Shown one piece after another: positions 13,814-19,805 of a stretch of DNA of 19,805 nucleotides (position 1 is the first letter of the stretch; each line of letters starts with the position of its first letter). Made by a program: the position numbers and the translations under genes. Below the pieces are notes generated by a model that had not been told where the DNA came from, ran no database searches, and saw only the letters and a list, made by a program, of their open reading frames with translations. The stretch is from NCBI GenBank assembly GCA_937873245.1, contig CALMVY010000231.1, positions 1 to 19,805 on the forward strand, given 5' to 3'. Source of the stretch: an uncultured Arthrobacter sp. GTDB lineage: Bacteria > Actinomycetota > Actinomycetes > Actinomycetales > Micrococcaceae.

Positions 13814-13875
13814 CAACCTGCCACCGGGCCTTCCAGGACCGGAGTGGTGGTGAAGAGCCATCGCAGAGAGTACAT
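13813..13875 (-). CDS. Putative 20-codon leader ORF overlapping the ribD start
   Basis: ATG at 13875 opens a 20-codon frame (beginning MYSLRWLF) that ends in TGA whose last base is the first base of the chosen ribD ATG. A purine-rich GAGGGAAGGA lies 11-16 nt upstream of it, which is a somewhat long spacing but stronger than anything before ribD itself. The peptide has no known similarity that I can see and contains no run of regulatory codons. It may serve only to deliver ribosomes to ribD. Conservation in related genomes would decide whether it is translated. Confidence 0.45.
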   Translation of the reverse strand: MYSLRWLFTTTPVLEGPVAG

Positions 13876-13891
13876 GTCTGTGTCGTTCCTT

Positions 13892-13918
13892 CCCTCAAAG
13901 CCGCGATGGCTCCGGGGG
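13892..13918 (-). promoter_or_regulatory. Predicted ribosome-site sequestering hairpin of the FMN riboswitch
   Basis: In the mRNA, CCCCCGGAGCC pairs with GGCUUUGAGGG over 10 of 11 positions (two G-U pairs, one C-A mismatch) around a 5-nt AUCGC loop. The 3' arm contains the GAGGG half of the purine-rich ribosome site (13888-13896). The 5' arm contains CCCCGGAGC, an exact 9-nt complement of GCUCCGGGG in the 5' strand of the aptamer (14104-14112). That allows two exclusive folds. Confidence 0.5.
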
Positions 13919-13937
13919 TATACGACAGCGAACTTCC

Positions 13938-13957
13938 GCGGCGCCACAGGGCTCCGC
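13938..13957 (-). other. Stem-loop just below the FMN aptamer
   Basis: GCGGAGCC and GGCGCCGC pair at 7 of 8 positions around a CUGU loop, 12 nt after the aptamer's P1 stem. No U-run follows, so a transcription terminator is unlikely. It is probably a spacer stem in the expression platform. Confidence 0.4.
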
Positions 13958-13969
13958 AGTAACAGCTGT

Positions 13970-14116
13970 ACGTGCTTCTCTCATCCAGACTTTAACTGTC
14001 GGTACCGGAGTTCCACCGGTTCAACCGTCTGCCGGCATCCTTCCCAAGGAAAGCGCCGGCTCGCGGGTCGCGGACTATAACCGCCGGTTCGGACTTACAC
14101 CGACCCCGGAGCACGT
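13970..14116 (-). ncRNA. FMN riboswitch (RFN element)
   Basis: The minus-strand RNA carries the full RFN consensus: a closing P1 stem ACGUGCU (14116-14110) with AGCACGU (13976-13970), the 5' conserved CCGGGGUCGGUG, AACCGGCGGUUAUAGUCCGCGACCC, the variable GC stem, GGUUGAACCGGUGGAACUCCGGUACCGACAG in two parts, and the 3' signature AGUCUGGAUGAGAGAAG. FMN binding is expected to shut off the ribD-ribE-ribB-ribA-ribH operon. The platform below lacks a terminator U-run, which points to control of translation. Confidence 0.97.
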
Positions 14117-14128
14117 ATGTGTCTTGCT

Positions 14129-14134
14129 ATTCTG
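14129..14134 (-). promoter_or_regulatory. Possible -10 box of the riboflavin operon
   Basis: CAGAAT on the minus strand ends 12 nt before the aptamer P1 stem, which would put the RNA start a few nt upstream of the riboswitch. The matching -35 region is poor. The 125 bp between the rpe stop and the aptamer also hold two small GC-rich stems (14181-14201, 14210-14223) with no T-run. Confidence 0.3.
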
Positions 14135-14241
14135 GCACAACTGCCGGGCAGCTTTGGCTATTCCCGACGGCGTGATGTTACGGAGTGCGTCATTTTCTCC
14201 GTGTTGTGCGGGCCGCCCGGCCCCGGCTGCCGGCGAACCAG

Positions 14242-14898
14242 CTAGCGCTGGCCGGCGGCGCGGAGCCGGTCGATCGCCTCGGCAGGATCGTCGGCACCGT
14301 AGACGGCGGAGCCGGCCACGAAAACGTTGGCACCGGCGTCGGCGGCACGCCAGATGGTGTCCGCGGTGATGCCGCCGTCGACCTGCAGTGCCACGTCCAG
14401 GCCGGACGCATCGATGGCCGCGCGGGCCCGGCGGATCTTGGGCAGCGTGAGGTCCAGGAATTCCTGGCCGCCAAAGCCCGGCTCCACCGTCATGATCAGC
14501 AGCATGTCGATCTCACCGAGCAGGTCCAGGAAGGGTTCCACGCCGCTGCCCGGCCGGAGCGCCAGCCCAGCCTTGGCCCCGCGGGCCCGCAGCTCGCGTG
14601 CGAGTTTGATCGGCGCAATCGAGGCCTCGGCGTGGAACGTCACAGAGGCGACCCCGGCGTCGGCGTAGGCCGGAGCCCAGCGGTCCGCATGCTCGATCAT
14701 CAGGTGTGCATCCAGCGGCACCGGGCTGATCTCCTGCAGCCGCGCGACCACCGGCAGCCCCAGCGACAGGTTCGGCACGAAGTGGTTGTCCATCACGTCC
14801 ACGTGGACCGCATCGGCGTTGCCGATCCGCTGCAGCTCGGCTTCGAGGTTGGCGAAGTCGGCGGAGAGAATGCTCGGGTGGATACAGCTCTTGGCCAT
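14242..14898 (-). CDS. rpe: Ribulose-phosphate 3-epimerase
   Basis: Rpe interconverts ribulose-5-phosphate and xylulose-5-phosphate in the pentose phosphate pathway. The 218-aa (beta/alpha)8 protein has the metal ligands His32 and Asp34 (VHVDVMDNHFVPN), His64 (DAHLMIEH) and Asp173 (QVDGGI), with the MTVEPGFGGQ phosphate loop at 135-144 and a second phosphate site near GSAVYG. AAGGA lies about 8 nt before the ATG. It follows rsmB by 75 bp. It precedes the riboflavin operon, whose RibB uses ribulose-5-phosphate, so the arrangement places supply and use of that metabolite side by side. Confidence 0.97.
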   Translation of the reverse strand: MAKSCIHPSILSADFANLEAELQRIGNADAVHVDVMDNHFVPNLSLGLPVVARLQEISPVPLDAHLMIEHADRWAPAYADAGVASVTFHAEASIAPIKLARELRARGAKAGLALRPGSGVEPFLDLLGEIDMLLIMTVEPGFGGQEFLDLTLPKIRRARAAIDASGLDVALQVDGGITADTIWRAADAGANVFVAGSAVYGADDPAEAIDRLRAAGQR

Positions 14899-14973
14899 GT
14901 GGAATTCCTTGTCGTTCAGCTGAGATGTCCGGCGGAGGGCTCGGGCTCCGGTACCCCAAGTATTGCCTGTTGG

Positions 14974-16599
14974 TCAGGCCTTTTTGTGGATGAGCGCCAG
15001 GAACATGGCATCCGTTTGGTGCACATGCGGCCAGAGCTGGGCTGTGAGCTCGTGTCCGGCGTCGAGGTGGCCCGTGAGGCTGACGCTGTCCAGCACCGCA
15101 CCGGCGTCCAGCAGTTCGAGATCGTCACGTTTGCGCAGCACGTCGCTGACGACGGCGGTGGTCTCCGCCGGGTGCGGGGAGCACGTCACGTAGGCCACGA
15201 CGCCGCCGGGCTTCACGGCTGCCAGCGCGGACTTGAGCAGCTCCCGCTGCAGCGGGCCGAGGTCCGTCAGGTCCTTAGGGGTCCGGCGCCAGCGCGATTC
15301 CGGGCGGCGTCGCAGGGCGCCGAGTCCGGTGCAGGGCGCGTCGACAAGCACGCGGTCGAAGCTCTCCGGCATCTCCGTGCCGACCTCGCGGCCGTCGCCG
15401 GTGCGCACATGCCAGACCTCATGCGGCACGGCGGCGAGGGCCTGCCGGACCAGCTTGGCGCGGTGTGGTGCCGGTTCGTTGGCCAGCAGCGTGGCGCCTT
15501 GTTCCCGGGCGAGGGCGCCCAGGAGGGCCGCCTTGCCGCCGGGGCCGGCGCACATGTCCAGCCAGCGTTCGGCTGAGGGGCTGCCGTCGCCGGACGATTC
15601 GGCGCTGTTTTCGCTGGTTCCGCTGGTTCCGCCGGTTCCGCCGGTTCCGCTGCCAAGATCGACGGCGGCCATGGCGCGGGCCACGAGCTGCGAGCCGACG
15701 TCTTGGACCCGGGTGGTGCCTTCGCGGACGGACGCGAGCCGGCCGAGATCGCCGCCGCTGGAAAGCGCCGATCCTTCGACGAGTTCGCCGGGCGTGGCCC
15801 CGCCTTCGAGGGCCTCGTCCAGGCTGCCGAGCCCGGGGAGTGCCACGAGGTTGACCACCGGTGCGGCGTTGTCCGCCTCGAGGAGGTTACTGATTTCACT
15901 GACGGGACGCCCGTGGGCCACGAGGGACTGCCGGAGCGCCCGGACAATCCACTCCGGGTGGGCGTAGCGGATGGCGGCCTTTTTCGTTTCGTCCGTCTCG
16001 TCGCTGAGCAGCAGGTCCAGCCACTCCTCGAGGGTGCGGGCTGACACTTTGCGCAGCACGGCGTTGATGAGGGCCGACGGACCGGCGCCAATGACGGCTC
16101 GGGCCAGGCCAACCGTCTGGTCCAGGGCGGCGTGCGCGGGGACGCGCATGGCCAGCAGCTGGTGGGCGCCGATCCGGAGCGCGTCGAGGATGGCCGGGTC
16201 CAGCTGGTCCAGCGGACGGTCCACGCAGCGGGCCAGGATCGCGTCATAGGTGCCCTGGCCGCGCAGTGCCCCGTAGCTCAGTTCCGTGGCGAAGCCGGCG
16301 TCGCGCTTGTCCAGGTTGTGGTGGCGGATCCTGGCGGGCAGCACTAGGTTGGCGTAGGCGTCCTCGGAGGCGACGGCGCGCAGCACTTCGAAAGCCACGA
16401 GCCGGGCAGGATCGGCGCGGCGGGTGCGCTGGGAGGGCGCGTTCTCGGTGAAGCCGCGTTGCGGACCGCGGTTGCGTTCCCGGCCCTGCGCGTTCCGGTG
16501 GCTGCCATCCCGGCCCCTGCCTGACTGGCCGCCTTGGCCGCCTGATCCGCCGCGCTGGGGGCCGTTGCCGCGGCCGCTGCCGCTCCCGGACTGGCTCAT
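14974..16599 (-). CDS. rsmB: 16S rRNA (cytosine-967 C5)-methyltransferase with low-complexity tail and linker
   Basis: RsmB methylates C967 of 16S rRNA. The 541-aa protein has, in order, a Gly/Arg/Gln/Ser-rich tail (1-60), a NusB-like RNA-binding domain (about 62-205), and a SAM methyltransferase domain. The SAM site is DMCAGPGGK (348-356). The two conserved cysteines are Cys423 in DAPCTGLG and the catalytic Cys473 in VTCSPHPAET. A 30-residue Gly/Thr/Ser linker (314-343) is inserted just before the SAM motif and is partly built from 9-bp DNA repeats. The ATG overlaps the fmt stop (ATGA). The RGG-like tail would favour RNA contact, but this is inference. The identification as RsmB rather than a related NOL1/NOP2 enzyme rests on the NusB domain and the fmt linkage. 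Confidence 0.94.
   Translation of the reverse strand: MSQSGSGSGRGNGPQRGGSGGQGGQSGRGRDGSHRNAQGRERNRGPQRGFTENAPSQRTRRADPARLVAFEVLRAVASEDAYANLVLPARIRHHNLDKRDAGFATELSYGALRGQGTYDAILARCVDRPLDQLDPAILDALRIGAHQLLAMRVPAHAALDQTVGLARAVIGAGPSALINAVLRKVSARTLEEWLDLLLSDETDETKKAAIRYAHPEWIVRALRQSLVAHGRPVSEISNLLEADNAAPVVNLVALPGLGSLDEALEGGATPGELVEGSALSSGGDLGRLASVREGTTRVQDVGSQLVARAMAAVDLGSGTGGTGGTSGTSENSAESSGDGSPSAERWLDMCAGPGGKAALLGALAREQGATLLANEPAPHRAKLVRQALAAVPHEVWHVRTGDGREVGTEMPESFDRVLVDAPCTGLGALRRRPESRWRRTPKDLTDLGPLQRELLKSALAAVKPGGVVAYVTCSPHPAETTAVVSDVLRKRDDLELLDAGAVLDSVSLTGHLDAGHELTAQLWPHVHQTDAMFLALIHKKA
15613..15648. repeat. Four 9-bp tandem repeats inside rsmB
   Basis: GCTGGTTCC occurs twice, then GCCGGTTCC twice, head to tail on the plus strand. 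On the coding strand they encode GTG and GTS triplets of the RsmB linker. Being a multiple of three, changes in copy number would keep the frame. Confidence 0.8.
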
Positions 16600-17516
16600 T
16601 CGAATACCACGCTTTCAAGTGTTGCTTGCCCGCGCGCCCAGTCGGCGGCGGTCATCATTTTCTTGCCCGAAGGCTGGATCCGGGTGAGTTCCACCGGGTG
16701 CGAGCCGGTTCCCACGAGCACGCTCTTGCCCTCCAGGGCCAGCTGTCCGGGTTTCAGGGCCGGTCCCCCGGGCCGAAGTGTTACCGGTTCCAGCTTGATC
16801 CGCTGGCCGTCGAAGGTGGTCCAGGCACCGGGTTCAGGCGTGACTCCGCGCGCACGCCGTCCGATCGCCAGGGCTGGCTGCTTCCAGTCGAGCCGGCCGT
16901 CCTCGAGGGTGAGTTTGGGGGCCAGGCTGACCTCGCCCTGCTGCGGCACCGCGGCGGCCTGGCCGGCGTCGACGGCTGACAGCGTTTGGGTCAGCAGCAC
17001 GGCGCCGCCCTGGGACAACCGGTCGAGCAGCGCCCCGGCAGTGTCGTCGGGCCGGACCGCTTCGGTCAGGGTGCCGAATACCGGTCCGGTGTCCAGCCCT
17101 TCCTCCAGCAGGAAAGTGACGGCGCCGGTGACGTCGTCGCCGGCGATCAGGGACCGCTGTACCGGGGCAGCGCCGCGCCAGGCCGGCAGCAGGGAGAAGT
17201 GCAGGTTGATCCAGCCATGCCGGGGAATGTCCAGGGCCGGCCGCGGAATGAGCCCGCCGTAGGCCACGATGGCGGCGACGTCCGGCGCCGCGGCCGCGAT
17301 CTGCTCCGTCACCGCGGCGTCGACTTTGGCGGCGGGGATGATTTTGATGCCGAGTTCTGCGGCGCGGGCGGCAACGGGCGACGGCGTCAGCACGCGTTTG
17401 CGTCCCAGCGGCGCGTCCGGGCGGGTGAGGACGGCGACGACGTCGAATCCTGCCGCGACGAGGGCGTCCAGGGACGGCACTGCCACAGCCGGCGTACCTG
17501 CGAAGAGAACCCTCAC
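16596..17516 (-). CDS. fmt: Methionyl-tRNA formyltransferase
   Basis: Fmt formylates initiator Met-tRNA with 10-formyl-THF. The 306-aa protein has an N-terminal formyl-transfer domain with Asn104 and His106 in INLHFSLLPAWRGAAPVQ and Asp142 in EEGLDTGPVF, matching the E. coli Asn106, His108 and Asp144 triad. A C-terminal tRNA-binding OB-like domain starts at about residue 205. The substrate loop around 32-46 (PDAPLGRKRVLTPSP) is present. The start is GTG, overlapping the def stop (GTGA). The stop overlaps rsmB. The neighbouring deformylase removes the same formyl group, the classic def-fmt pairing. Confidence 0.97.
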   Translation of the reverse strand: MRVLFAGTPAVAVPSLDALVAAGFDVVAVLTRPDAPLGRKRVLTPSPVAARAAELGIKIIPAAKVDAAVTEQIAAAAPDVAAIVAYGGLIPRPALDIPRHGWINLHFSLLPAWRGAAPVQRSLIAGDDVTGAVTFLLEEGLDTGPVFGTLTEAVRPDDTAGALLDRLSQGGAVLLTQTLSAVDAGQAAAVPQQGEVSLAPKLTLEDGRLDWKQPALAIGRRARGVTPEPGAWTTFDGQRIKLEPVTLRPGGPALKPGQLALEGKSVLVGTGSHPVELTRIQPSGKKMMTAADWARGQATLESVVFE

Positions 17517-18109
17517 TGGGCGTTTCCGAAGGAGCCGAAGCTTCCCGCACCTGCGGAGCCGGAGCCAAAACTGGTGCCCACCGTCTTGGCCCGTTTCGCC
17601 GTCGTCTGTTCGGTAATGGAGTCGTAGTTGGCGTTCCGGATGGCGCGCAGCGCCGCCTTGCGGTCGTCGCCTTCCAGCCGGTCGGTGAAGAGGATGCCGT
17701 CGAGGTGGTCGGTTTCGTGCTGGAAGGCACGGGCCAGCATGCCCTCGCCCTCGACCGTGACGGGATTGCCGTGGATGTCCACGCCGGTGACGCGGGTGTG
17801 CCGGTGCCGGCGGACCGGGAAGCCGAGGCCGGGAATGGAGAGGCAGCCTTCGATCTCATCGGGCTGGAAGTCATCGCTGTTTTCCAGCACGGGGTTGATC
17901 ACGTGTCCTTCGACGCCGCCGATCCGGTAGGTGAAGACGCGCTGGCTGACGCCGACCTGGGGTGCGGCGAGGCCCGCCCCGTCCACGTCCTCCATGGTTT
18001 CGGTCATGTCGGCAACAAGCTTCGCCAGCTCAGGCCCGAATTCCGTCACGGGATCGGCAACTGTGCGCAGCACAGGATCCCCGATGATGCGGATATTCAA
18101 AATGGCCAT
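17513..18109 (-). CDS. def: Peptide deformylase
   Basis: Def removes the N-formyl group from nascent proteins with a bound metal, usually iron. All three motifs are present: GAGLAAPQVG (44-53), EGCLS (87-91, metal ligand Cys89) and QHETDHLDG (130-138, ligands His131 and His135, catalytic Glu132). The 198-aa protein ends in a 20-residue Gly/Ser/Phe-rich tail after TVGTSF. I chose ATG at 18109, with AAGGA about 10 nt upstream. A TTG two codons earlier (18115) is closer to that ribosome site and cannot be excluded. It is the first gene of def-fmt-rsmB and has its own likely promoter 43 bp upstream. Confidence 0.96.
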   Translation of the reverse strand: MAILNIRIIGDPVLRTVADPVTEFGPELAKLVADMTETMEDVDGAGLAAPQVGVSQRVFTYRIGGVEGHVINPVLENSDDFQPDEIEGCLSIPGLGFPVRRHRHTRVTGVDIHGNPVTVEGEGMLARAFQHETDHLDGILFTDRLEGDDRKAALRAIRNANYDSITEQTTAKRAKTVGTSFGSGSAGAGSFGSFGNAQ

Positions 18110-18151
18110 GTGCAATCTGTCCTTACGGTGGGCGGCAGCGGGATCCAGTCC

Positions 18152-18157
18152 AGTTTA
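18152..18157 (-). promoter_or_regulatory. Predicted -10 box for def
   Basis: TAAACT on the minus strand fits the actinobacterial TANNNT -10 and would give a leader of about 36 nt before the def ATG, enough for its AAGGA ribosome site. No clear TTGAC-type -35 is found at 16-18 bp upstream. Confidence 0.45.
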
Positions 18158-18466
18158 GTTGCACTCCAGGCCTGGGCCGGGACGGCAGCTGTTGAACGGG
18201 GTGGGTGGGGGGCACGGAGTGCCGGGCGGTAAGAGCCGGGCGGGGAGCGTGCCGGGTGGTAGGCCGGCCCTTCCCTAAGACCTTGAGCTCGAGATCGGGG
18301 TCAGCGGGCCGTTGCATCGGGCGCAGCTGATGCGCTGGAGGACCAACTGAGTGCGGCGCTGGCATCCTAGCCACGGAGCGCCCGCCCGTATGCTCTTCCC
18401 CCGGCGGGCGAACCCAATCTGACCTGCCGAGGCTTCCCAGACGGCGGACGAATGCCGGCGTGGTGG
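18158..18466. other. Intergenic stretch without a recognisable gene
   Basis: This stretch between def and the duplicated DUF222 5' region has no frame I can support. It holds a GC-rich 13-bp direct repeat, GTGCCGGGYGGTA, at 18219-18231 and 18249-18261 (offset 30 bp). On the minus strand a short open segment reads ISCARCNGPL, like half a zinc ribbon, but it is too short and unsupported to be called a gene. Confidence 0.5.
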
Positions 18467-18600
18467 GCGATCCGGACGGCTCCCGCGGCTGGTTTCCGGG
18501 GTCGCGAAAATTGTCGGTGCTCCCTGATGGAATGGTTCTATGAAAGCCGCCAGGGATTTCATCACCGTCGAGGGCCCGGGCCCGCGCAACGCACCGGCCG
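18467..18600 (+). repeat. Upstream copy of duplicated DUF222 gene 5' region
   Basis: This copy and the one at 18661-18794 are direct repeats offset by 194 bp. The core at 18506-18563 matches 18700-18757 at 57 of 58 positions. Similarity extends less well to both sides, including GCGATCCGGACGGC at the left end. The repeat includes about 70 bp upstream and the first codons of the DUF222 gene. Confidence 0.85.
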
Positions 18601-18737
18601 TGGACTCCAGTGCGGGCCCTGTTGAGGGTTTGTACTCCGCTGACGATCTGGGCGGCACGTGCGATCCGGACGGCCTCCGCGCCTGGTTTCCAGGGACCCG
18701 AAAATTGTCGGTGCTCCCTGATGGAATGGTTCCATGA
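18540..18737 (+). pseudogene. 5' remnant of a DUF222/13E12-type gene
   Basis: ATG at 18540 opens a 65-codon frame starting MKAARDFITVEG, nearly identical over its first eight residues to the intact gene at 18734 (MKAARDFIAVED). After about 20 codons the similarity ends. The frame then runs through the second copy of the upstream repeat in the wrong register and stops at a TGA overlapping the start of the intact gene. It is best read as a leftover 5' end from a partial tandem duplication. The overlap could still allow its translation to feed ribosomes onto the downstream ATG. Confidence 0.6.
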
Positions 18738-18794
18738 AAGCCGCCAGGGATTTCATCGCCGTTGAGGACTCGGGCCGGGGCATCGCTCCGGCGG
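18661..18794 (+). repeat. Downstream copy of duplicated DUF222 gene 5' region
   Basis: Second copy of the 194-bp-period repeat. It is joined directly to the intact DUF222 gene. The segment 18715-18750 can fold: UCCCUGAUGGAA pairs with UUCCAU and, after a 9-nt bulge, CAGGGA, placing the start codon in the stem. Confidence 0.85.
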
Positions 18795-19805
18795 GGCCTT
18801 CCGGTGTGGCCGGTGTTCAGGGTGTGGACACCGCCCTGGCGCTGGTCCGGGAGGTGGCGTCGACGGCGGCCGGGGACGCCGCCTTGTGGGACTTCCGGGA
18901 GGCGGCGGATTTCGCCGGCACGGTGGAGGAGCTTTCGCGGGCCCTGGACTACCTGCAGCTGGTGGCGGCCGGCGCCGTGGACCGGACCCGGAAACAGGCC
19001 GCCGCCGCCCCGAAAGCGAGCACGGCGTGGACCACGGGATGGCGGGACGACTCCCTCTACGGCACCGCCGGGCCCGATGACGCGTCCGGTGCCGTGGCGG
19101 CGGACGGCGAGACGGCGTGGACCACGGGATGGCGGGACGACTCCGGCCAAGGCAGCACCGGGCCCGATGACGCGTCCGGTGCGGTGGCTGCCGCCGGATC
19201 GGGAGGTGTCACGGATGCCGTGGGTGAACTCGAGGCCGCCGGATCGGGAGGCGCCGCGGATGCCCGCCTGGCCGCGGACGACGGGTACCGGAACACCACG
19301 GCGTTCCTGATGGCGCGGCTGCGGATCGGCGCCGCCGAGGCGCGCCGCCGGCTCGCCCTCGCCGCGGATCTGCTGCCGCGGCAGGGATTCTCCGGGGACC
19401 CCTTGCCCGCGGTGCGGGAGGAACTCGGTGCCGCCGTCGCCGAAGGCCAGGTCTCGTCCCGGGCCGCGAGCATCATCACCCTGGCTCTGGACCGCGTCCG
19501 GCACACCTGCGACCCCGAGGCCGCTGCCGGGATGGAGCACGCCCTGACCCGCACCGCTGCCGAGAACGATCCCGACCTCCTGTCCCGGGTGGCCCGGAGC
19601 TGGACCGACGCGCTGGACCAGGACGGGCCCGAGCCCTCCGAAGAACTCCTGCGCCAACTCCAGGGCGCCTTCATCCGCAAACCCCGCCACGGACTCCAAC
19701 ACCTCGAGATCTTCGCGACCGCCGAACAATGCGAACACCTCCTCACCGTCATGAACACCGCCACCAACCCCCGCACCACCCACACCGAGACACCCGCGGC
19801 ACCTG
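18734..19805 (+). CDS. DUF222 domain protein (13E12 repeat family, probable HNH endonuclease), 3' end cut
   Basis: The first 357 codons of a long plus-strand gene are present; the rest lies beyond the window. The helical DUF222 domain is recognisable from LSRALDYLQLVAAGAVDRTR (about 75-94), YRNTTAFLMARLRIGAAEARRRL, the LPAVREELGAAVAEGQVSSRAA region and FIRKPRHGLQHLEIFATAEQ. Family members usually end in an HNH nuclease domain, which cannot be confirmed here. Between the first and second conserved blocks is a ~90-residue Gly/Ala/Asp-rich insert containing a 30-residue tandem duplication. ATG at 18734 is chosen because its 5' end matches the duplicated upstream copy; no standard ribosome site is visible apart from GGAA within a hairpin. 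These genes are multicopy in actinobacterial genomes and recombine. Confidence 0.85.
   Translation, partial: MKAARDFIAVEDSGRGIAPAGPSGVAGVQGVDTALALVREVASTAAGDAALWDFREAADFAGTVEELSRALDYLQLVAAGAVDRTRKQAAAAPKASTAWTTGWRDDSLYGTAGPDDASGAVAADGETAWTTGWRDDSGQGSTGPDDASGAVAAAGSGGVTDAVGELEAAGSGGAADARLAADDGYRNTTAFLMARLRIGAAEARRRLALAADLLPRQGFSGDPLPAVREELGAAVAEGQVSSRAASIITLALDRVRHTCDPEAAAGMEHALTRTAAENDPDLLSRVARSWTDALDQDGPEPSEELLRQLQGAFIRKPRHGLQHLEIFATAEQCEHLLTVMNTATNPRTTHTETPAAP
19022..19201 (+). repeat. Two 90-bp tandem repeats inside the DUF222 gene
   Basis: Units at 19022-19111 and 19112-19201 each encode 30 residues beginning TAWTTGWRDDS and sharing GPDDASGAVAA. A shorter repeat encoding AAGSGG then follows twice. 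The unit keeps the frame and lies in the variable linker of the protein. Confidence 0.8.

Noticed and set aside
14965..14986. Plus-strand stem GCCTG-TTGGT-CAGGC followed by CTTTTT, a textbook terminator shape
   Set aside because: No plus-strand transcript is expected here. The T-run is the complement of lysine codons at the end of rsmB. On the minus strand the stem is not followed by T residues.
18280..18370. Minus-strand ISCARCNGPL segment as a zinc-ribbon gene fragment
   Set aside because: Only one CxxC pair, no continuing frame with family similarity, and it lies in repeat-containing intergenic DNA.
18275..19783. Long minus-strand open frame of about 500 codons opposite the DUF222 gene
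   Set aside because: It mirrors the plus-strand DUF222 gene and its duplicated leader, has no recognisable domain, and owes its length to high GC content. The plus frame has clear family motifs.
1..19805. tRNA genes, CRISPR arrays, insertion sequences, prophage genes
   Set aside because: I saw no cloverleaf-like sequence, no regularly spaced repeats with unique spacers, and no transposase or integrase frame. The DUF222 gene is the only possible mobile-element-related gene.

Overview
The window is high-GC DNA from an actinobacterium, most likely Micrococcaceae of the Arthrobacter/Pseudarthrobacter type. That placement is an inference from codon use, from the hisI-trpE-trpX-trpC-trpB-trpA-lgt and def-fmt-rsmB-rpe-ribD gene orders, from an HGxxPAAW small membrane protein inside the trp cluster, and from a DUF222 (13E12-type) gene at the right edge. 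Almost everything is on the minus strand, so transcription runs right to left. The exceptions are a TIGR03085-family gene (7008-7652) and the DUF222 gene at the right end.

Layout in transcription order. (1) 18109-14242: def, fmt, rsmB and rpe, for N-terminal processing and formylation, rRNA methylation and the pentose phosphate pathway. The first three are joined by 4-bp stop/start overlaps. (2) 14134-9962: the riboflavin operon. A complete FMN riboswitch (14116-13970) is followed by a putative 20-codon leader ORF whose stop overlaps the chosen ribD start, then ribD, ribE, ribB, ribA and ribH, a full route from GTP and ribulose-5-phosphate to riboflavin apart from a phosphatase. rpe upstream makes or uses ribulose-5-phosphate, the RibB substrate. 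(3) 9834-7801: hisE, hisG and hisF. (4) 7008-7652 on the plus strand: a TIGR03085-family protein, divergent from hisI. (5) 6853-1: hisI, trpE, trpX (Trp-associated membrane protein), an HGxxPAAW protein, trpC, trpB, trpA and lgt (cut by the window edge). trpD, trpG and the remaining his genes are not here.

The right end (18116-19805) is different. It has about 620 bp without an intact gene, containing a duplicated 5' region of a DUF222/HNH-type gene (period 194 bp), and then the DUF222 gene itself, which has an internal 30-residue tandem duplication and runs off the window.

The metabolic genes are ordinary. The less ordinary signals are mostly regulatory: a predicted translational switch below the FMN aptamer with a coupled leader ORF; TANNNT -10 boxes exactly 7 nt before the hisI and hisE starts (leaderless-type promoters); two inverted repeats in the hisI/TIGR03085 divergent region that neither predicted transcript would include; a CRP/GlxR-like box before hisE; and a foldable element over the start codon of the DUF222 gene, present in both copies of the duplication. 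I found no tRNA, rRNA, CRISPR array, transposase or prophage gene.
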